From an uncultured bacterium (lineage in GTDB: Bacteria; Bacillota; Bacilli; Lactobacillales; Lactobacillaceae), in the NCBI GenBank assembly GCA_905214235.1, contig CAJMLF010000044.1, positions 1 through 9,736 of the forward strand: 9,736 nucleotides of DNA, in the 5' to 3' direction. The notes beneath the pieces are model-generated. The model was not told the DNA's origin. It did no database searches and saw only the letters and a program-made list of their open reading frames with translations. This document shows positions 1-6,479 of the stretch, in pieces (positions within the stretch are counted from its first letter, which is position 1; each line of letters opens with the position of its first letter). The position numbers and the translations under genes were made by a program.

Positions 1-229
1 TTGGGCAAACCCGGGCACAAATAGCACCGAGGGCGTTGTTTTCCCGAATGGTTTCAGCAGCCCCTTTAACGTTACGGAAACGAACGCTCCGAATGAATTT
101 AGCTGGATTGGTGTGAGCTGGACATGCCTTGGAGCAAGGTGCGTCTTCACACAGTAAACAACGTGCTGCTTCTTGCATCACGGTGGTCATTGTGTAGCCT
201 TTAGGTTCTGTTTCATATTTTGAAGTCAT
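1..229 (-). CDS. preT: NAD-dependent dihydropyrimidine dehydrogenase subunit PreT-like, N-terminal fragment (cut by window edge)
   Basis: I translated the reverse strand from the ATG at 229; 76 codons are present and the frame stays open to the window edge, so the C-terminal FAD/NAD(P)-binding part is not visible. The fragment has the N-terminal Fe-S domain of the PreT / glutamate synthase small-subunit family: C24-x2-C27-x4-C32-x3-C36-P, then C71-x3-C75-P. The stretch around RCLLCEDAPC and the later FRNVKGAAETIRENNALGA closely match what I remember of E. coli PreT. In that family PreT passes electrons from NADH to PreA, which reduces uracil and thymine. The start is fixed by GGAGG at 238-242, eight bases upstream; Met14 has no comparable site. 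A partner preA would lie to the left, outside the window. The main alternative is another glutamate-synthase-beta-like oxidoreductase. Confidence 0.85.
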   Translation of the reverse strand, partial: MTSKYETEPKGYTMTTVMQEAARCLLCEDAPCSKACPAHTNPAKFIRSVRFRNVKGAAETIRENNALGAICARVCP

Positions 230-280
230 TGAAATTGCCTCCTCTAGGTTACAACTTCGTAATCAGAATTTAGTGAATAT

Positions 281-326
281 TATCACTTGATAGTTATATA
301 ATAGCGGTTTCAATTGGCTAGTACAA
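281..326 (-). promoter_or_regulatory. Promoter of the preT-like gene with operator-like dyad
   Basis: On the minus strand TTGTAC (321-326) and TATTAT (298-303) are separated by exactly 17 bp, a plausible sigma-A promoter about 70 bp upstream of the ATG. The expected transcription start falls near 291. There TATCACTTGATA (281-292) has 5-bp inverted arms (TATCA/TGATA), the position where a repressor could bind. The promoter assignment is by eye, and the dyad's function is inference. Confidence 0.5.
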
Positions 327-353
327 TGGGATTTGCCTAATTCTTTTATATTC

Positions 354-477
354 TAATTTCCGTAATAATCGCTATATAATATTGGAATAAATACTAGGAT
401 ATTAACAATATTTTCCTATAATTTAGTTTTTATTTACGGGGTCGGATATAATTACTGTTAGTAAAGTACTAGAGGAG
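354..477 (+). promoter_or_regulatory. tenA upstream region: candidate -10 boxes and ribosome site
   Basis: Three TATAAT hexamers lie upstream of tenA (375-380, 417-422 and 447-452), but none has a clear TTGACA-like partner at 16-18 bp, so I cannot choose the promoter. AGAGGAG at 471-477 is a strong ribosome site nine bases before the tenA ATG. I see no THI-box (TPP riboswitch) core such as CTGAGA in the leader, so thiamine control through that element is not supported. The 13-mer TAATTTCCGTAAT at 354-366 recurs upstream of the surface protein gene. Confidence 0.35.
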
Positions 478-486
478 TAAAACATA

Positions 487-1131
487 ATGAAAAAGTTCAC
501 AGATCAGTTAACGGATATGATCATTCAGACCCGTGACACCAGCATCAACCACCCCTTCATCCACCAGCTCAGCACTGGTGAACTACCACTGGTAACTTTC
601 CGTTACTACCTTATTCAGGATAACCATTACCTGACTGCCTTCAACCAGCTCCATCAGGTCATTGCCGTCCACCTTTCCTTACAGGATGGCGAAACGCTTC
701 GTCACCTTGGCGAGGGTGAAGACGCGGCCCGCCAAAAGATGCACCAGGAGATTGGGCTTGAAAACGAAGAGCTCACCACAACACCGGTCGCCCCAACTGC
801 TTACGCCTACATTACCCACATGTATTACCAGCTCAATACTTACGGTAAAGAGGCAGCCGTTAGTGGCCTCCTCCCCTGCTACTGGCTGTACAGCGAGATT
901 GCCCAGCAGCTCATTCATCGGCGGAGTCCTCGTCCCCTCTACCAGGAGTTCTTCGATAGTTATTCTGCCGCCGACTTCACAAGCAGCACCCAAGCGATGA
1001 TTGACATTGTTAACCGCCAGGCCAACGCAGCGGGCCAAGAAACGCGGCAGCAAATGAAGCGGGCGTTTGAAATCAGCTGTCACTACGAAAAGGCCTTTTG
1101 GCAGATGGCATACACCAAAGAACAATGGTAG
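487..1131 (+). CDS. tenA: TenA-family thiaminase II / aminopyrimidine aminohydrolase
   Basis: This 214-aa protein belongs to the all-helical TenA (TenA/THI-4) family. In Bacillus subtilis the enzyme hydrolyses aminomethyl-aminopyrimidine from degraded thiamine to the hydroxymethyl-pyrimidine reused for thiamine synthesis, and it also cleaves thiamine. Residues visible here fit the catalytic set: D45 in QDNHYL, C131 in LLPCYWLY as the nucleophile, and E201 in HYEKAFW, corresponding to B. subtilis D44, C135 and E205. The C-terminal pattern YExxFWxMAYxKExW is typical. The N-terminal NHPFIHQLSTGELP also fits. No signal peptide or membrane segment is seen, so it should be cytosolic. Its length is slightly below the 236 aa of B. 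subtilis TenA. The ATG is supported by AGAGGAG nine bases upstream. It is monocistronic, since a terminator follows within ten bases. No other thiamine gene is adjacent, which suggests salvage. Substrate preference cannot be read from sequence. Confidence 0.93.
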   Translation: MKKFTDQLTDMIIQTRDTSINHPFIHQLSTGELPLVTFRYYLIQDNHYLTAFNQLHQVIAVHLSLQDGETLRHLGEGEDAARQKMHQEIGLENEELTTTPVAPTAYAYITHMYYQLNTYGKEAAVSGLLPCYWLYSEIAQQLIHRRSPRPLYQEFFDSYSAADFTSSTQAMIDIVNRQANAAGQETRQQMKRAFEISCHYEKAFWQMAYTKEQW

Positions 1132-1139
1132 TAAGACGC

Positions 1140-1196
1140 AAAGTGGCCCCTAGCATTCGTAACTTACCGAACGCTAGGAGCCACTTTTTCTTTACT
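1140..1196 (+). terminator. Rho-independent terminator of tenA, probably bidirectional
   Basis: A 20-bp arm at 1140-1159 pairs with 1168-1187 around an 8-base loop, and a T-rich run follows on the plus strand. In plus-strand RNA the stem has two A/C mismatches. In minus-strand RNA the same two positions become G-U wobbles, so the hairpin is stable in both directions. It sits between the convergent tenA and copA, whose stop codon is at 1201-1203, and probably ends both transcripts. The U-tract is much better in the tenA direction. Confidence 0.85.
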
Positions 1197-1200
1197 TTTG

Positions 1201-3114
1201 TTAATCAATCTTAGTCTTATTCAATAGTAATGAGGAACTAACAACGGAAACCGAACTGAAGGCCATTGCAAGGGCCGCAATCTCGGGACTCAGGACCCAT
1301 CCCAAGCCGACGAAGACACCAGCAGCGATTGGGATCCCAATCACGTTGTAGATGAGGGCCCAGAAGAGGTTTAACTTAATCCGGTTAAATGTCTTCCTGC
1401 TCATCTCCAGGGCACGGACAACCCCACGCAGGTCGTTTTGGACAAGGACAATACTTCCGGAATCAATTGCGATGTCCGTTCCTGAACCCATCGCAATCCC
1501 CACATCAGCGGTTGTTAACGCGGGGGCATCGTTAATACCGTCCCCAACAAAGGCAACCTTACCCGTTTCTTGAAATTTCTCAACGTAGTGGGCCTTTTCG
1601 TTTGGTAAAACGTTGGCAATCACGTCATCAATTCCGACGTCTTGGGCGATTGATTGTGCAACCCGCTCGTTGTCACCAGTGAGCATTACCGTCTTCAAGC
1701 CCTGGGCCTTCAAGTCAGCGATTGCCTGCTTAGCATTGGCCTTGGGAACATCCTGAATTGCCAGTAGGCCGATGATTTGCTTGTTCAAGCCAACCAGAAT
1801 AACCGTCTTGGCCTCGTCCTGCAATTTACTGAAGTGCTGCTTTAGTTCGGGGCTAACTTGGTAATCCATCGATAACTTATTGCTGCCGACAAAGGCCGTT
1901 TGCCCGGCCAAGTTAGCGGTCACACCCTTTCCTTCAATGGCTTGAAAGTCGGTAACTGGCTGGGGTTGGATACCTTCGTCACTAGCCCGCTGCATGACCG
2001 CCGAAGCCAGGGGGTGCTCAGACGCCGCTTCCAGGCTTGCCGCAACTTCCAGCACCTGCTGCTGGGGCCCAACAATGTCGGTAACCCGTGGCTTTCCTTC
2101 GGTAATGGTCCCCGTCTTATCGAAAATAATCGTCTTAACATCATTTACCGTTTCTAGGGCCTCACCATTTTTAATCAGGACACCCATTTTAGCCGCCCGG
2201 CCGGTGCCCACCATCAGTGCAGTGGGGGTTGCCAAGCCAAGGGCACATGGGCAGGCAATTACGACGACCGACACCGCAAATAGCATTGCCTGCACACCAC
2301 TGGCCCCTAAAAAGGCGTACCAAATAACGAAGGTGGCGATGGCGATGATGAGGACGGCCGGGACAAATATTCCGGAGATCTTATCGGTCAGGTGTTGGAT
2401 GGGTGCATGACTCGTCTGGGCCTTTTTCACCATTTCTACAATCTGTGCCAACATCGTATCCTTACCGACCTTGGTTGCTTTAAAAGTGACAGTTCCCCGG
2501 CCGTTGATTGTGGCACCAACAACGTGGTCACCCGTTTTTTTGGCAACCGGGATACTCTCACCAGTAATCATCGACTCGTCGACGGTTGTCGTACCGCTCA
2601 CGATTTCCCCATCAACCGGAAACTTCTCGCCAGGCTTAACCTGGATAAGGTCACCAACCTTCATGTCCGCCAGGGGGACACGGGTAAATTGGCCGTCCCG
2701 CTTAACCAGTGCATCCTTGACCTGCAAACCAAGGAGCTTCTTCAGCGCGTTGGAAGCGTTATCGTGCATCCGTTCCTCCATCATATCGCCAAGCAAGACG
2801 AAGACGGTAATAAAGGCGGCACTCTCGAAGTAAACCGCCTGCCCCGTGACCATCGCAAAGAGACTATAGAAATAAGCGATTGTCGTTCCGACAGCCACCA
2901 AGGTGTTCATATTAGCATTATGGTGCAAAAAGGCCGCCCAGGCACTCTTCCAGTACGGCAGTGCCCCAACCAGCATAATCAGGGTCGTCGTTACCAGTGC
3001 CACCCAGTTATACCCCGGCATCATCCAGTGAAAAAGCATCCCCACCATTTGAACAAGCAGGGGGATTGCCAAAACTAATGATGTCCAGAAGCGCTGTGTA
3101 CTTGAGAGACGCAT
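1201..3114 (-). CDS. copA: Cu(I)-exporting P1B-type ATPase CopA, lacking an N-terminal metal-binding domain
   Basis: This 637-aa heavy-metal P-type ATPase couples ATP hydrolysis to metal export across the cytoplasmic membrane. All core motifs are present: TGES 184-187 (actuator), CPC 288-290 (transmembrane metal site), DKTGT with phosphorylated D332, SEHP with H367 (nucleotide binding), TGDN 479-482 and GDGINDAP 524-531. Y589-N590 in the seventh helix and M617-x3-S621 in the eighth match the copper-selective P1B-1 signature. The N-terminus starts directly with membrane helices; the CxxC heavy-metal-associated domains usual in CopA are absent. The start codon overlaps the cupredoxin stop (TAATG), and an AAGGTGG ribosome site lies just inside the upstream gene, which implies translational coupling. 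The protein has no His-rich leader, and the CPC motif argues against the CPH-type CopB class. Silver may also be transported. Confidence 0.93.
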   Translation of the reverse strand: MRLSSTQRFWTSLVLAIPLLVQMVGMLFHWMMPGYNWVALVTTTLIMLVGALPYWKSAWAAFLHHNANMNTLVAVGTTIAYFYSLFAMVTGQAVYFESAAFITVFVLLGDMMEERMHDNASNALKKLLGLQVKDALVKRDGQFTRVPLADMKVGDLIQVKPGEKFPVDGEIVSGTTTVDESMITGESIPVAKKTGDHVVGATINGRGTVTFKATKVGKDTMLAQIVEMVKKAQTSHAPIQHLTDKISGIFVPAVLIIAIATFVIWYAFLGASGVQAMLFAVSVVVIACPCALGLATPTALMVGTGRAAKMGVLIKNGEALETVNDVKTIIFDKTGTITEGKPRVTDIVGPQQQVLEVAASLEAASEHPLASAVMQRASDEGIQPQPVTDFQAIEGKGVTANLAGQTAFVGSNKLSMDYQVSPELKQHFSKLQDEAKTVILVGLNKQIIGLLAIQDVPKANAKQAIADLKAQGLKTVMLTGDNERVAQSIAQDVGIDDVIANVLPNEKAHYVEKFQETGKVAFVGDGINDAPALTTADVGIAMGSGTDIAIDSGSIVLVQNDLRGVVRALEMSRKTFNRIKLNLFWALIYNVIGIPIAAGVFVGLGWVLSPEIAALAMAFSSVSVVSSSLLLNKTKID

Positions 3115-3485
3115 TACTTAACGACCACCTTTCCGTGGAACATATCCATCCCACAGGCAAAGTCAAATTCACCAGCCTTATCAGTTGGAATCTTCACCGT
3201 GGTAATCTTCTGCTTAGTAAGGTCCTTATTTACCCCTAAAGAATCAAAAACAACGTGGGATAAGCAGGCCGTGTGGTCGCGCATATCAAAATCAACCTGG
3301 CCAGGGACTCCCTTCTTTAGAACAACCGTTGATGGTGAGTAGCCACCATTAACCACCACCGTGGCCTTTTGGACATTATCCTTTACCTGGGCACTCTGGG
3401 CCGCCTGTTCGTGCTTGCCAAAGAACCACCAAGCAATCAGGGCAATTAAAATAATACCAACAATCAATGCGAATACCTTAACCAT
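3114..3485 (-). CDS. cupA: Membrane-anchored cupredoxin, CupA-like copper chaperone
   Basis: This 123-aa protein has one N-terminal membrane helix (about residues 4-22, followed by FGKH) and an extracytoplasmic cupredoxin domain (about 42-123). Candidate copper ligands are C74 in HTACLSH and C111, M113, M115 and H117 in [11 protein letters not shown]. In Streptococcus pneumoniae, CupA is encoded next to CopA, has about the same length and a similar Cys/Met-rich site, and hands Cu(I) to CopA; the match here is from memory of that family. The start is ATG 3485 because GAGGTGA lies at 3491-3497. An in-frame ATG further up, at 3563, would place the promoter and operators inside the coding region. 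Its last codon overlaps the copA start, and the pair forms one operon. It likely supplies the metal-binding function missing from the N-terminus of the ATPase. An EfeO-like cupredoxin of other function is less likely, given the neighbour and the operator. Confidence 0.88.
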   Translation of the reverse strand: MVKVFALIVGIILIALIAWWFFGKHEQAAQSAQVKDNVQKATVVVNGGYSPSTVVLKKGVPGQVDFDMRDHTACLSHVVFDSLGVNKDLTKQKITTVKIPTDKAGEFDFACGMDMFHGKVVVK

Positions 3486-3508
3486 GTTTATCACCTCAGC
3501 ATTATATT

Positions 3509-3518
3509 TACAGTTGTA
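3509..3518 (-). promoter_or_regulatory. CopY-type operator (cop box 1), start-site proximal
   Basis: TACAACTGTA on the minus strand is a perfect match to the TACAnnTGTA cop box bound by CopY repressors in Enterococcus, Lactococcus and Streptococcus. It directly abuts the -10 element and covers the expected transcription start, so a bound repressor would block initiation. No copY gene lies in the window. Confidence 0.85.
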
Positions 3519-3547
3519 ATCATAACAACAATATTTACAAGTGTCAA
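3519..3547 (-). promoter_or_regulatory. Sigma-A promoter of the cupA-copA operon
   Basis: The minus strand carries a perfect TTGACA at 3542-3547 and TATGAT at 3519-3524 with a 17-bp spacer. Transcription should begin near 3512, leaving a leader of about 27 bases before the cupA ATG, with GAGGTGA in between. Such a strong promoter would need repression, which fits the operators that overlap both of its ends. Confidence 0.85.
3536..3545 (-). promoter_or_regulatory. CopY-type operator (cop box 2), overlapping -35
   Basis: GACACTTGTA on the minus strand matches TACAnnTGTA at seven of eight fixed positions and overlaps TTGACA. Its start lies 27 bp from that of the perfect box. A tandem pair of cop boxes is the arrangement known from the Enterococcus hirae cop operon. 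The deviating base is also part of the -35 hexamer, which may explain the mismatch. Confidence 0.7.
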
Positions 3548-3553
3548 CAAAAA

Positions 3554-3602
3554 GAGAAATCAAAAAGGCCCGACCATGGGAATAATCCTGTGGTCGGGCC
3601 TT
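3554..3602 (-). terminator. Rho-independent terminator of the surface protein gene
   Basis: A 12-bp perfect stem (3565-3576 with 3591-3602), extended inward by five further pairs to a four-base loop, is followed on the minus strand by TTTTTGATTTCTCTTTTT. It lies about 55 bp past the stop of the LPxTG protein and immediately before the cupA promoter, insulating the copper operon from read-through. Confidence 0.88.
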
Positions 3603-3656
3603 CTTGACATATTATTCGGGGGGTATTAGTTACTTCTCAATAGTTAAGGGGGAAAT

Positions 3657-6098
3657 TTAGAATTCTTTTTTGAGAAGATTGATTGCCGCCACAAAGCCAG
3701 CAACCATAAGGCCGAGAATTCCGAGCTTACTATCTTTGTTACCAGTTTGTGGCAGTTGTGTGGATTCGGCGTTAGCTTGAGAATGTCCTACCACCTTTAC
3801 CGGTCGAACTGGTTTGCTAGGATTCGTTGGCTGGACCGGACTTGTTGGCTTCGTTACGTTGGTAGCCTTACCCGGCTCTGTTGGCTTACTTGGCGACGTT
3901 GGCTGAACGGGGCTTGTTGGCTTCGTTACGTTTGTCGTCTTACCAGGTTCCGTCGGCTTGCTTGGCGACGTTGGTTGAACAGGGTTTGTCGGCTTCGTCA
4001 CATTCGTCGTCTTACCAGGCTCCGTCGGTTTACTTGGTGACGTTGGTTGGACCGGACTCGTTGGCTTCGTCACATTGCTTGACTTACCAGGCTCCGTCGG
4101 TTTACTTGGTGACGTCGGTTGGACCGGACTCGTCGGTTTCGTTACATTGCTTGCCTGACCAGGCTTCGTTGGCTGGCTTGGCGCAGTCGTTGGCTGGACT
4201 GGTTGATCCGGCTTGCTATCCTGATGTTTAGCAGGACTCGTTGGTTGACCCGGCTTACTATCCTGAGACTTAGCGGGACTTGTCGGTTGACCTGGCTGGT
4301 CTGATTTACCCGGCTGGCTATCCTGGTGCTTAGCGGGACTCGTCGGTTGACCTGGATTACTGTCCTGTTGCTTAGCGGGACTTGTCGGTTGACCTGGCTG
4401 GTCTGATTTACCCGGCTGGCTGTCCTGGTGTTTAGCGGGACATGTCAGTTGACCTGGCTGGTCTGATTTACCCGGCTGGCTATCCTGGTGTTTTGCAGGA
4501 CTCGTTGGTTGCTTCGGCTGGTCCGGTTGAGTCGGCTTACTGTCCTGAGACTCAGCAGGACTCGTTGGTTGCTTCGGCTGGTCCGGTTGAGTCGGCTTAC
4601 TATCCTGAGGCTTAGCAGGACTCGTTGGTTGACTTGGCTGGACCGGTTGAGCCGGCTTACTGTCCTGAGACTTAGCAGGACTCGTCAGTTGCTTTGGCTG
4701 GTCCGGTTGACCTGGCTTGCTGTCCTGGTGTTTAGCGGGACTCGTCGGTTGCTTCGGCTGGTCCGGTTGACCTGGATTACTGTCCTGATGTTTGTCGGTA
4801 TCAGGCTTTACCGGTTGCTTATCATCACCTGACTTACCAGGCGTCTTCTTGCCACCATCTGACTTTCCCTGATCCTTCGGTTGTTCTACGAATTCTTCTT
4901 CCCCATGTGGAATAACTGGTCGAGGAAATATTGGTGTCTCAGGCTCCCACAAGTCCCAACGGTGCGATTCACCAGCACGGATATTAACCGTTTGGGCCAC
5001 TAGGTTTCCATCTACGTTTACGTCGACGTTTAACTCAGCGTTCGGGGCGAGCACGCTCCCCATGAAGTAGCCACTAGAAATATTAACGGTCTTAACCCCG
5101 CTTCCAAAGTTCCACAGAATATGGTTGGGCTTTGCATGGCTCTCATTTGGCGATAATTGCGTATTGTCGTCATAAATTAACCTCGTCTTGGTTGACAGAT
5201 TAAGAGTATCCTTGGCCGACCGCACATTAATGATGACAACTTGCCCATCTTTAGTGTCACTATCCAATCCCTTGATAATAATATCCTGCGGCTGTTCCAG
5301 GAAATCACTAGGAAGTTCAATAAAGACGACTTTTTCTTTAACATTACTGATATCAATCGTCCGGTTGTTCATGTCACTGAAATTAAGGACGACATTGTCT
5401 GATTGTTTTTTCCCTGCAAGATAATCAGCATGGTCGGCTAACTTGGCCAGCTCCCCATCAATATCAATGTGGTTCTTGATAATCCGTACGTCACTCTTCT
5501 TGAGATGGTCCATCCGGGTGCCATTAATAAAAACCTGGTCCCCGTTAAACGTGATGTTCGTATCGTCCCCCAGAACAACGTCATTATTACCAGTCCGAAA
5601 GGCATTGGAACCAATACCACTGACCTTACTGATGTAATAGGTATCCTTGCTAGTGTGGTTAAAGGACTGACCCCGGGTCCCAAATTCTTGTCCACTTACT
5701 AATTCGCCGGTAGCAATGTTTCCGTTCGTATCCGCCTTGGATGAGGTTTTCCCCGCAAAAATATGGAAACCAGCAGCCTTCCCCAGTAATTCGCCCTCGT
5801 AAACAGGATTGCTTTCCTTAACCGCTGCCGTTTGTGCCGGTGTCGTGGCCACTTTGTTCGCAGCTACCGTCGTAGTTTCTGCCGCGTTTGTGGCTGTTGA
5901 ACTCTTCAACGCAACACTATTATTCGTCAGTACCTGGTTGTCGTTGCCGGCCTTAACGGCTGCCGTGGTGGCACCATCATCGGCGTTTGCCTTTTGGCTC
6001 AGAACAGTGCTTCCGAAAACTGCTACTGATACCAGTGCCGTTATCCATAATTTGCCAGCTTTATACAATTTGTAATGATCCAGTGATTGTTTGTTCAC
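3657..6098 (-). CDS. LPxTG-anchored surface protein: choice-of-anchor A domain on a Pro-rich repeat stalk
   Basis: This 813-aa protein is built for export and covalent wall attachment. A KxYKxGKxW signal motif (K10-W18) and hydrophobic segment end at a likely cleavage site A37-N38-A39. A Thr/Ala-rich linker follows (about 40-98). Residues about 100-385 form a globular domain ending in GSVLAPNAELNV (347-358) and GESHRWD (376-382), the signature of choice-of-anchor A domains found in Gram-positive adhesins, some reported to bind collagen. A stalk of 20/14-aa repeats (437-624) and 24-aa repeats (649-768) leads to LPQTG (782-786), a hydrophobic helix and KKEF, the sortase A signal. The start is GTG, with GGGAG upstream. 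No sortase gene is nearby, so the housekeeping enzyme is expected to act. The ligand is unknown, and an adhesion role is inference. The repeat DNA leaves long open frames on the opposite strand, which are not genes. Confidence 0.9.
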   Translation of the reverse strand: MNKQSLDHYKLYKAGKLWITALVSVAVFGSTVLSQKANADDGATTAAVKAGNDNQVLTNNSVALKSSTATNAAETTTVAANKVATTPAQTAAVKESNPVYEGELLGKAAGFHIFAGKTSSKADTNGNIATGELVSGQEFGTRGQSFNHTSKDTYYISKVSGIGSNAFRTGNNDVVLGDDTNITFNGDQVFINGTRMDHLKKSDVRIIKNHIDIDGELAKLADHADYLAGKKQSDNVVLNFSDMNNRTIDISNVKEKVVFIELPSDFLEQPQDIIIKGLDSDTKDGQVVIINVRSAKDTLNLSTKTRLIYDDNTQLSPNESHAKPNHILWNFGSGVKTVNISSGYFMGSVLAPNAELNVDVNVDGNLVAQTVNIRAGESHRWDLWEPETPIFPRPVIPHGEEEFVEQPKDQGKSDGGKKTPGKSGDDKQPVKPDTDKHQDSNPGQPDQPKQPTSPAKHQDSKPGQPDQPKQLTSPAKSQDSKPAQPVQPSQPTSPAKPQDSKPTQPDQPKQPTSPAESQDSKPTQPDQPKQPTSPAKHQDSQPGKSDQPGQLTCPAKHQDSQPGKSDQPGQPTSPAKQQDSNPGQPTSPAKHQDSQPGKSDQPGQPTSPAKSQDSKPGQPTSPAKHQDSKPDQPVQPTTAPSQPTKPGQASNVTKPTSPVQPTSPSKPTEPGKSSNVTKPTSPVQPTSPSKPTEPGKTTNVTKPTNPVQPTSPSKPTEPGKTTNVTKPTSPVQPTSPSKPTEPGKATNVTKPTSPVQPTNPSKPVRPVKVVGHSQANAESTQLPQTGNKDSKLGILGLMVAGFVAAINLLKKEF
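3795..4154 (-). repeat. Five tandem 72-bp repeats (24-aa NVTKPTSPVQPTSPSKPTEPGK type)
   Basis: Residues 649-768 of the surface protein are five in-frame 24-aa units, each with NVTKPT followed by PVQPT, a Ser/Asn-Pro step and SKP. Four end in EPGK; the last is degenerate (VRPVK), marking the boundary with the anchor. The first two residues vary (AS, SS, TT, TT, AT). Proline at every second to fourth position suggests an extended wall-spanning rod. Confidence 0.95.
4227..4790 (-). repeat. Ten tandem 60/42-bp repeats (20- or 14-aa QDSxPGxxDQPxQPTSPAK type)
   Basis: Residues 437-624 of the surface protein comprise eight 20-aa units and two 14-aa units sharing QDS near the start and SPA(K/E) at the end. 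A degenerate unit (625-648) links to the 24-aa family. The short units (8 and 10) lack six residues between two Pro-Gly steps, an 18-bp loss bounded by CCTGG/CCCGG. Units 7+8 and 9+10 form a duplicated 34-aa (102-bp) block at 4329-4430 and 4227-4328. Unit 6 carries the protein's only cysteine. Confidence 0.95.
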
Positions 6099-6421
6099 AG
6101 TAACTTACTCCCGATTAATAAAATTTAGCATTAATTAATTTACTACGGGGATAAGTACTGAACCAGATTTAAATTATTTACCAAGTCGATTAATATTGAT
6201 AAATGGCCCCATTGTATTTTTTATAGAATAATTTCCGTAATTTTAGGTATACTATTCCATAAAAAATCGTATATATAACGTTTTACTTTCAAATTATCCG
6301 CGGTCAATAAATAAGTAAACCATTATAAAATTAGTCCTAACAAATTAAGTGATAAGTAAGTTTTTTACAAATTTCAGTTTTCTGTTCTTTTTATTCAGTA
6401 ATTGGCTTACTTTTAAAATGC
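6099..6421. other. AT-rich upstream region of the surface protein gene, no gene seen
   Basis: About 320 bp separate the GTG start from the ltaS terminator hairpin, and I see no convincing coding frame. A ribosome site GGGAG lies close to the start. Candidate minus-strand promoter elements are TATAAT at 6322-6327, with no good -35, and TTGAAA at 6287-6292, with only a weak TACGAT 15 bp downstream. The 13-mer TAATTTCCGTAAT at 6229-6241 is also present upstream of tenA. The long leader leaves room for regulator binding, but I cannot name one. Confidence 0.5.
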
Positions 6422-6465
6422 AATTCACCCCCAGTACCGTACATTTTTGGCACTGGGGGTGAATT
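6422..6465 (-). terminator. Terminator-like hairpin after ltaS
   Basis: A perfect 14-bp stem (6422-6435 with 6452-6465), containing a run of five G-C pairs, closes a 16-base loop 15 bp beyond the ltaS stop codon. The following minus-strand sequence GCATTTTAAAAG is only a weak U-tract, so termination may be partial, and some read-through toward the surface protein gene is possible. Confidence 0.7.
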
Positions 6466-6479
6466 AATTAGTATTTATT

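Noticed and set aside
423..486. TPP riboswitch before tenA
   Set aside because: The leader lacks the THI-box core and is too short and AT-rich to hold the fold.
679..1125. Minus-strand open frame across tenA
   Set aside because: It is a shadow of tenA, which has conserved catalytic residues and a ribosome site. The shadow resembles no family I know.
1994..3078. Plus-strand open frames across copA (up to 228 codons)
   Set aside because: They overlap fully with a strongly conserved ATPase and show no plausible start site or protein features.
3486..3563. An upstream extension of the cupredoxin with a Cys-rich segment (CKYCCYDYNC) that looks like a metal site
   Set aside because: It is the read-through of the promoter and both cop boxes. 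The transcription start lies downstream of it, and a good ribosome site precedes ATG 3485.
4227..4790. CRISPR-like array suggested by regular repeats
   Set aside because: The repeats are contiguous, in frame and without unique spacers; they encode the protein stalk.
3747..4832. Several long plus-strand open frames rich in Leu/Arg/Trp opposite the repeat arrays
   Set aside because: They are by-products of the repeated codons on the minus strand. They have no ribosome sites, and their repeat pattern mirrors the surface protein.
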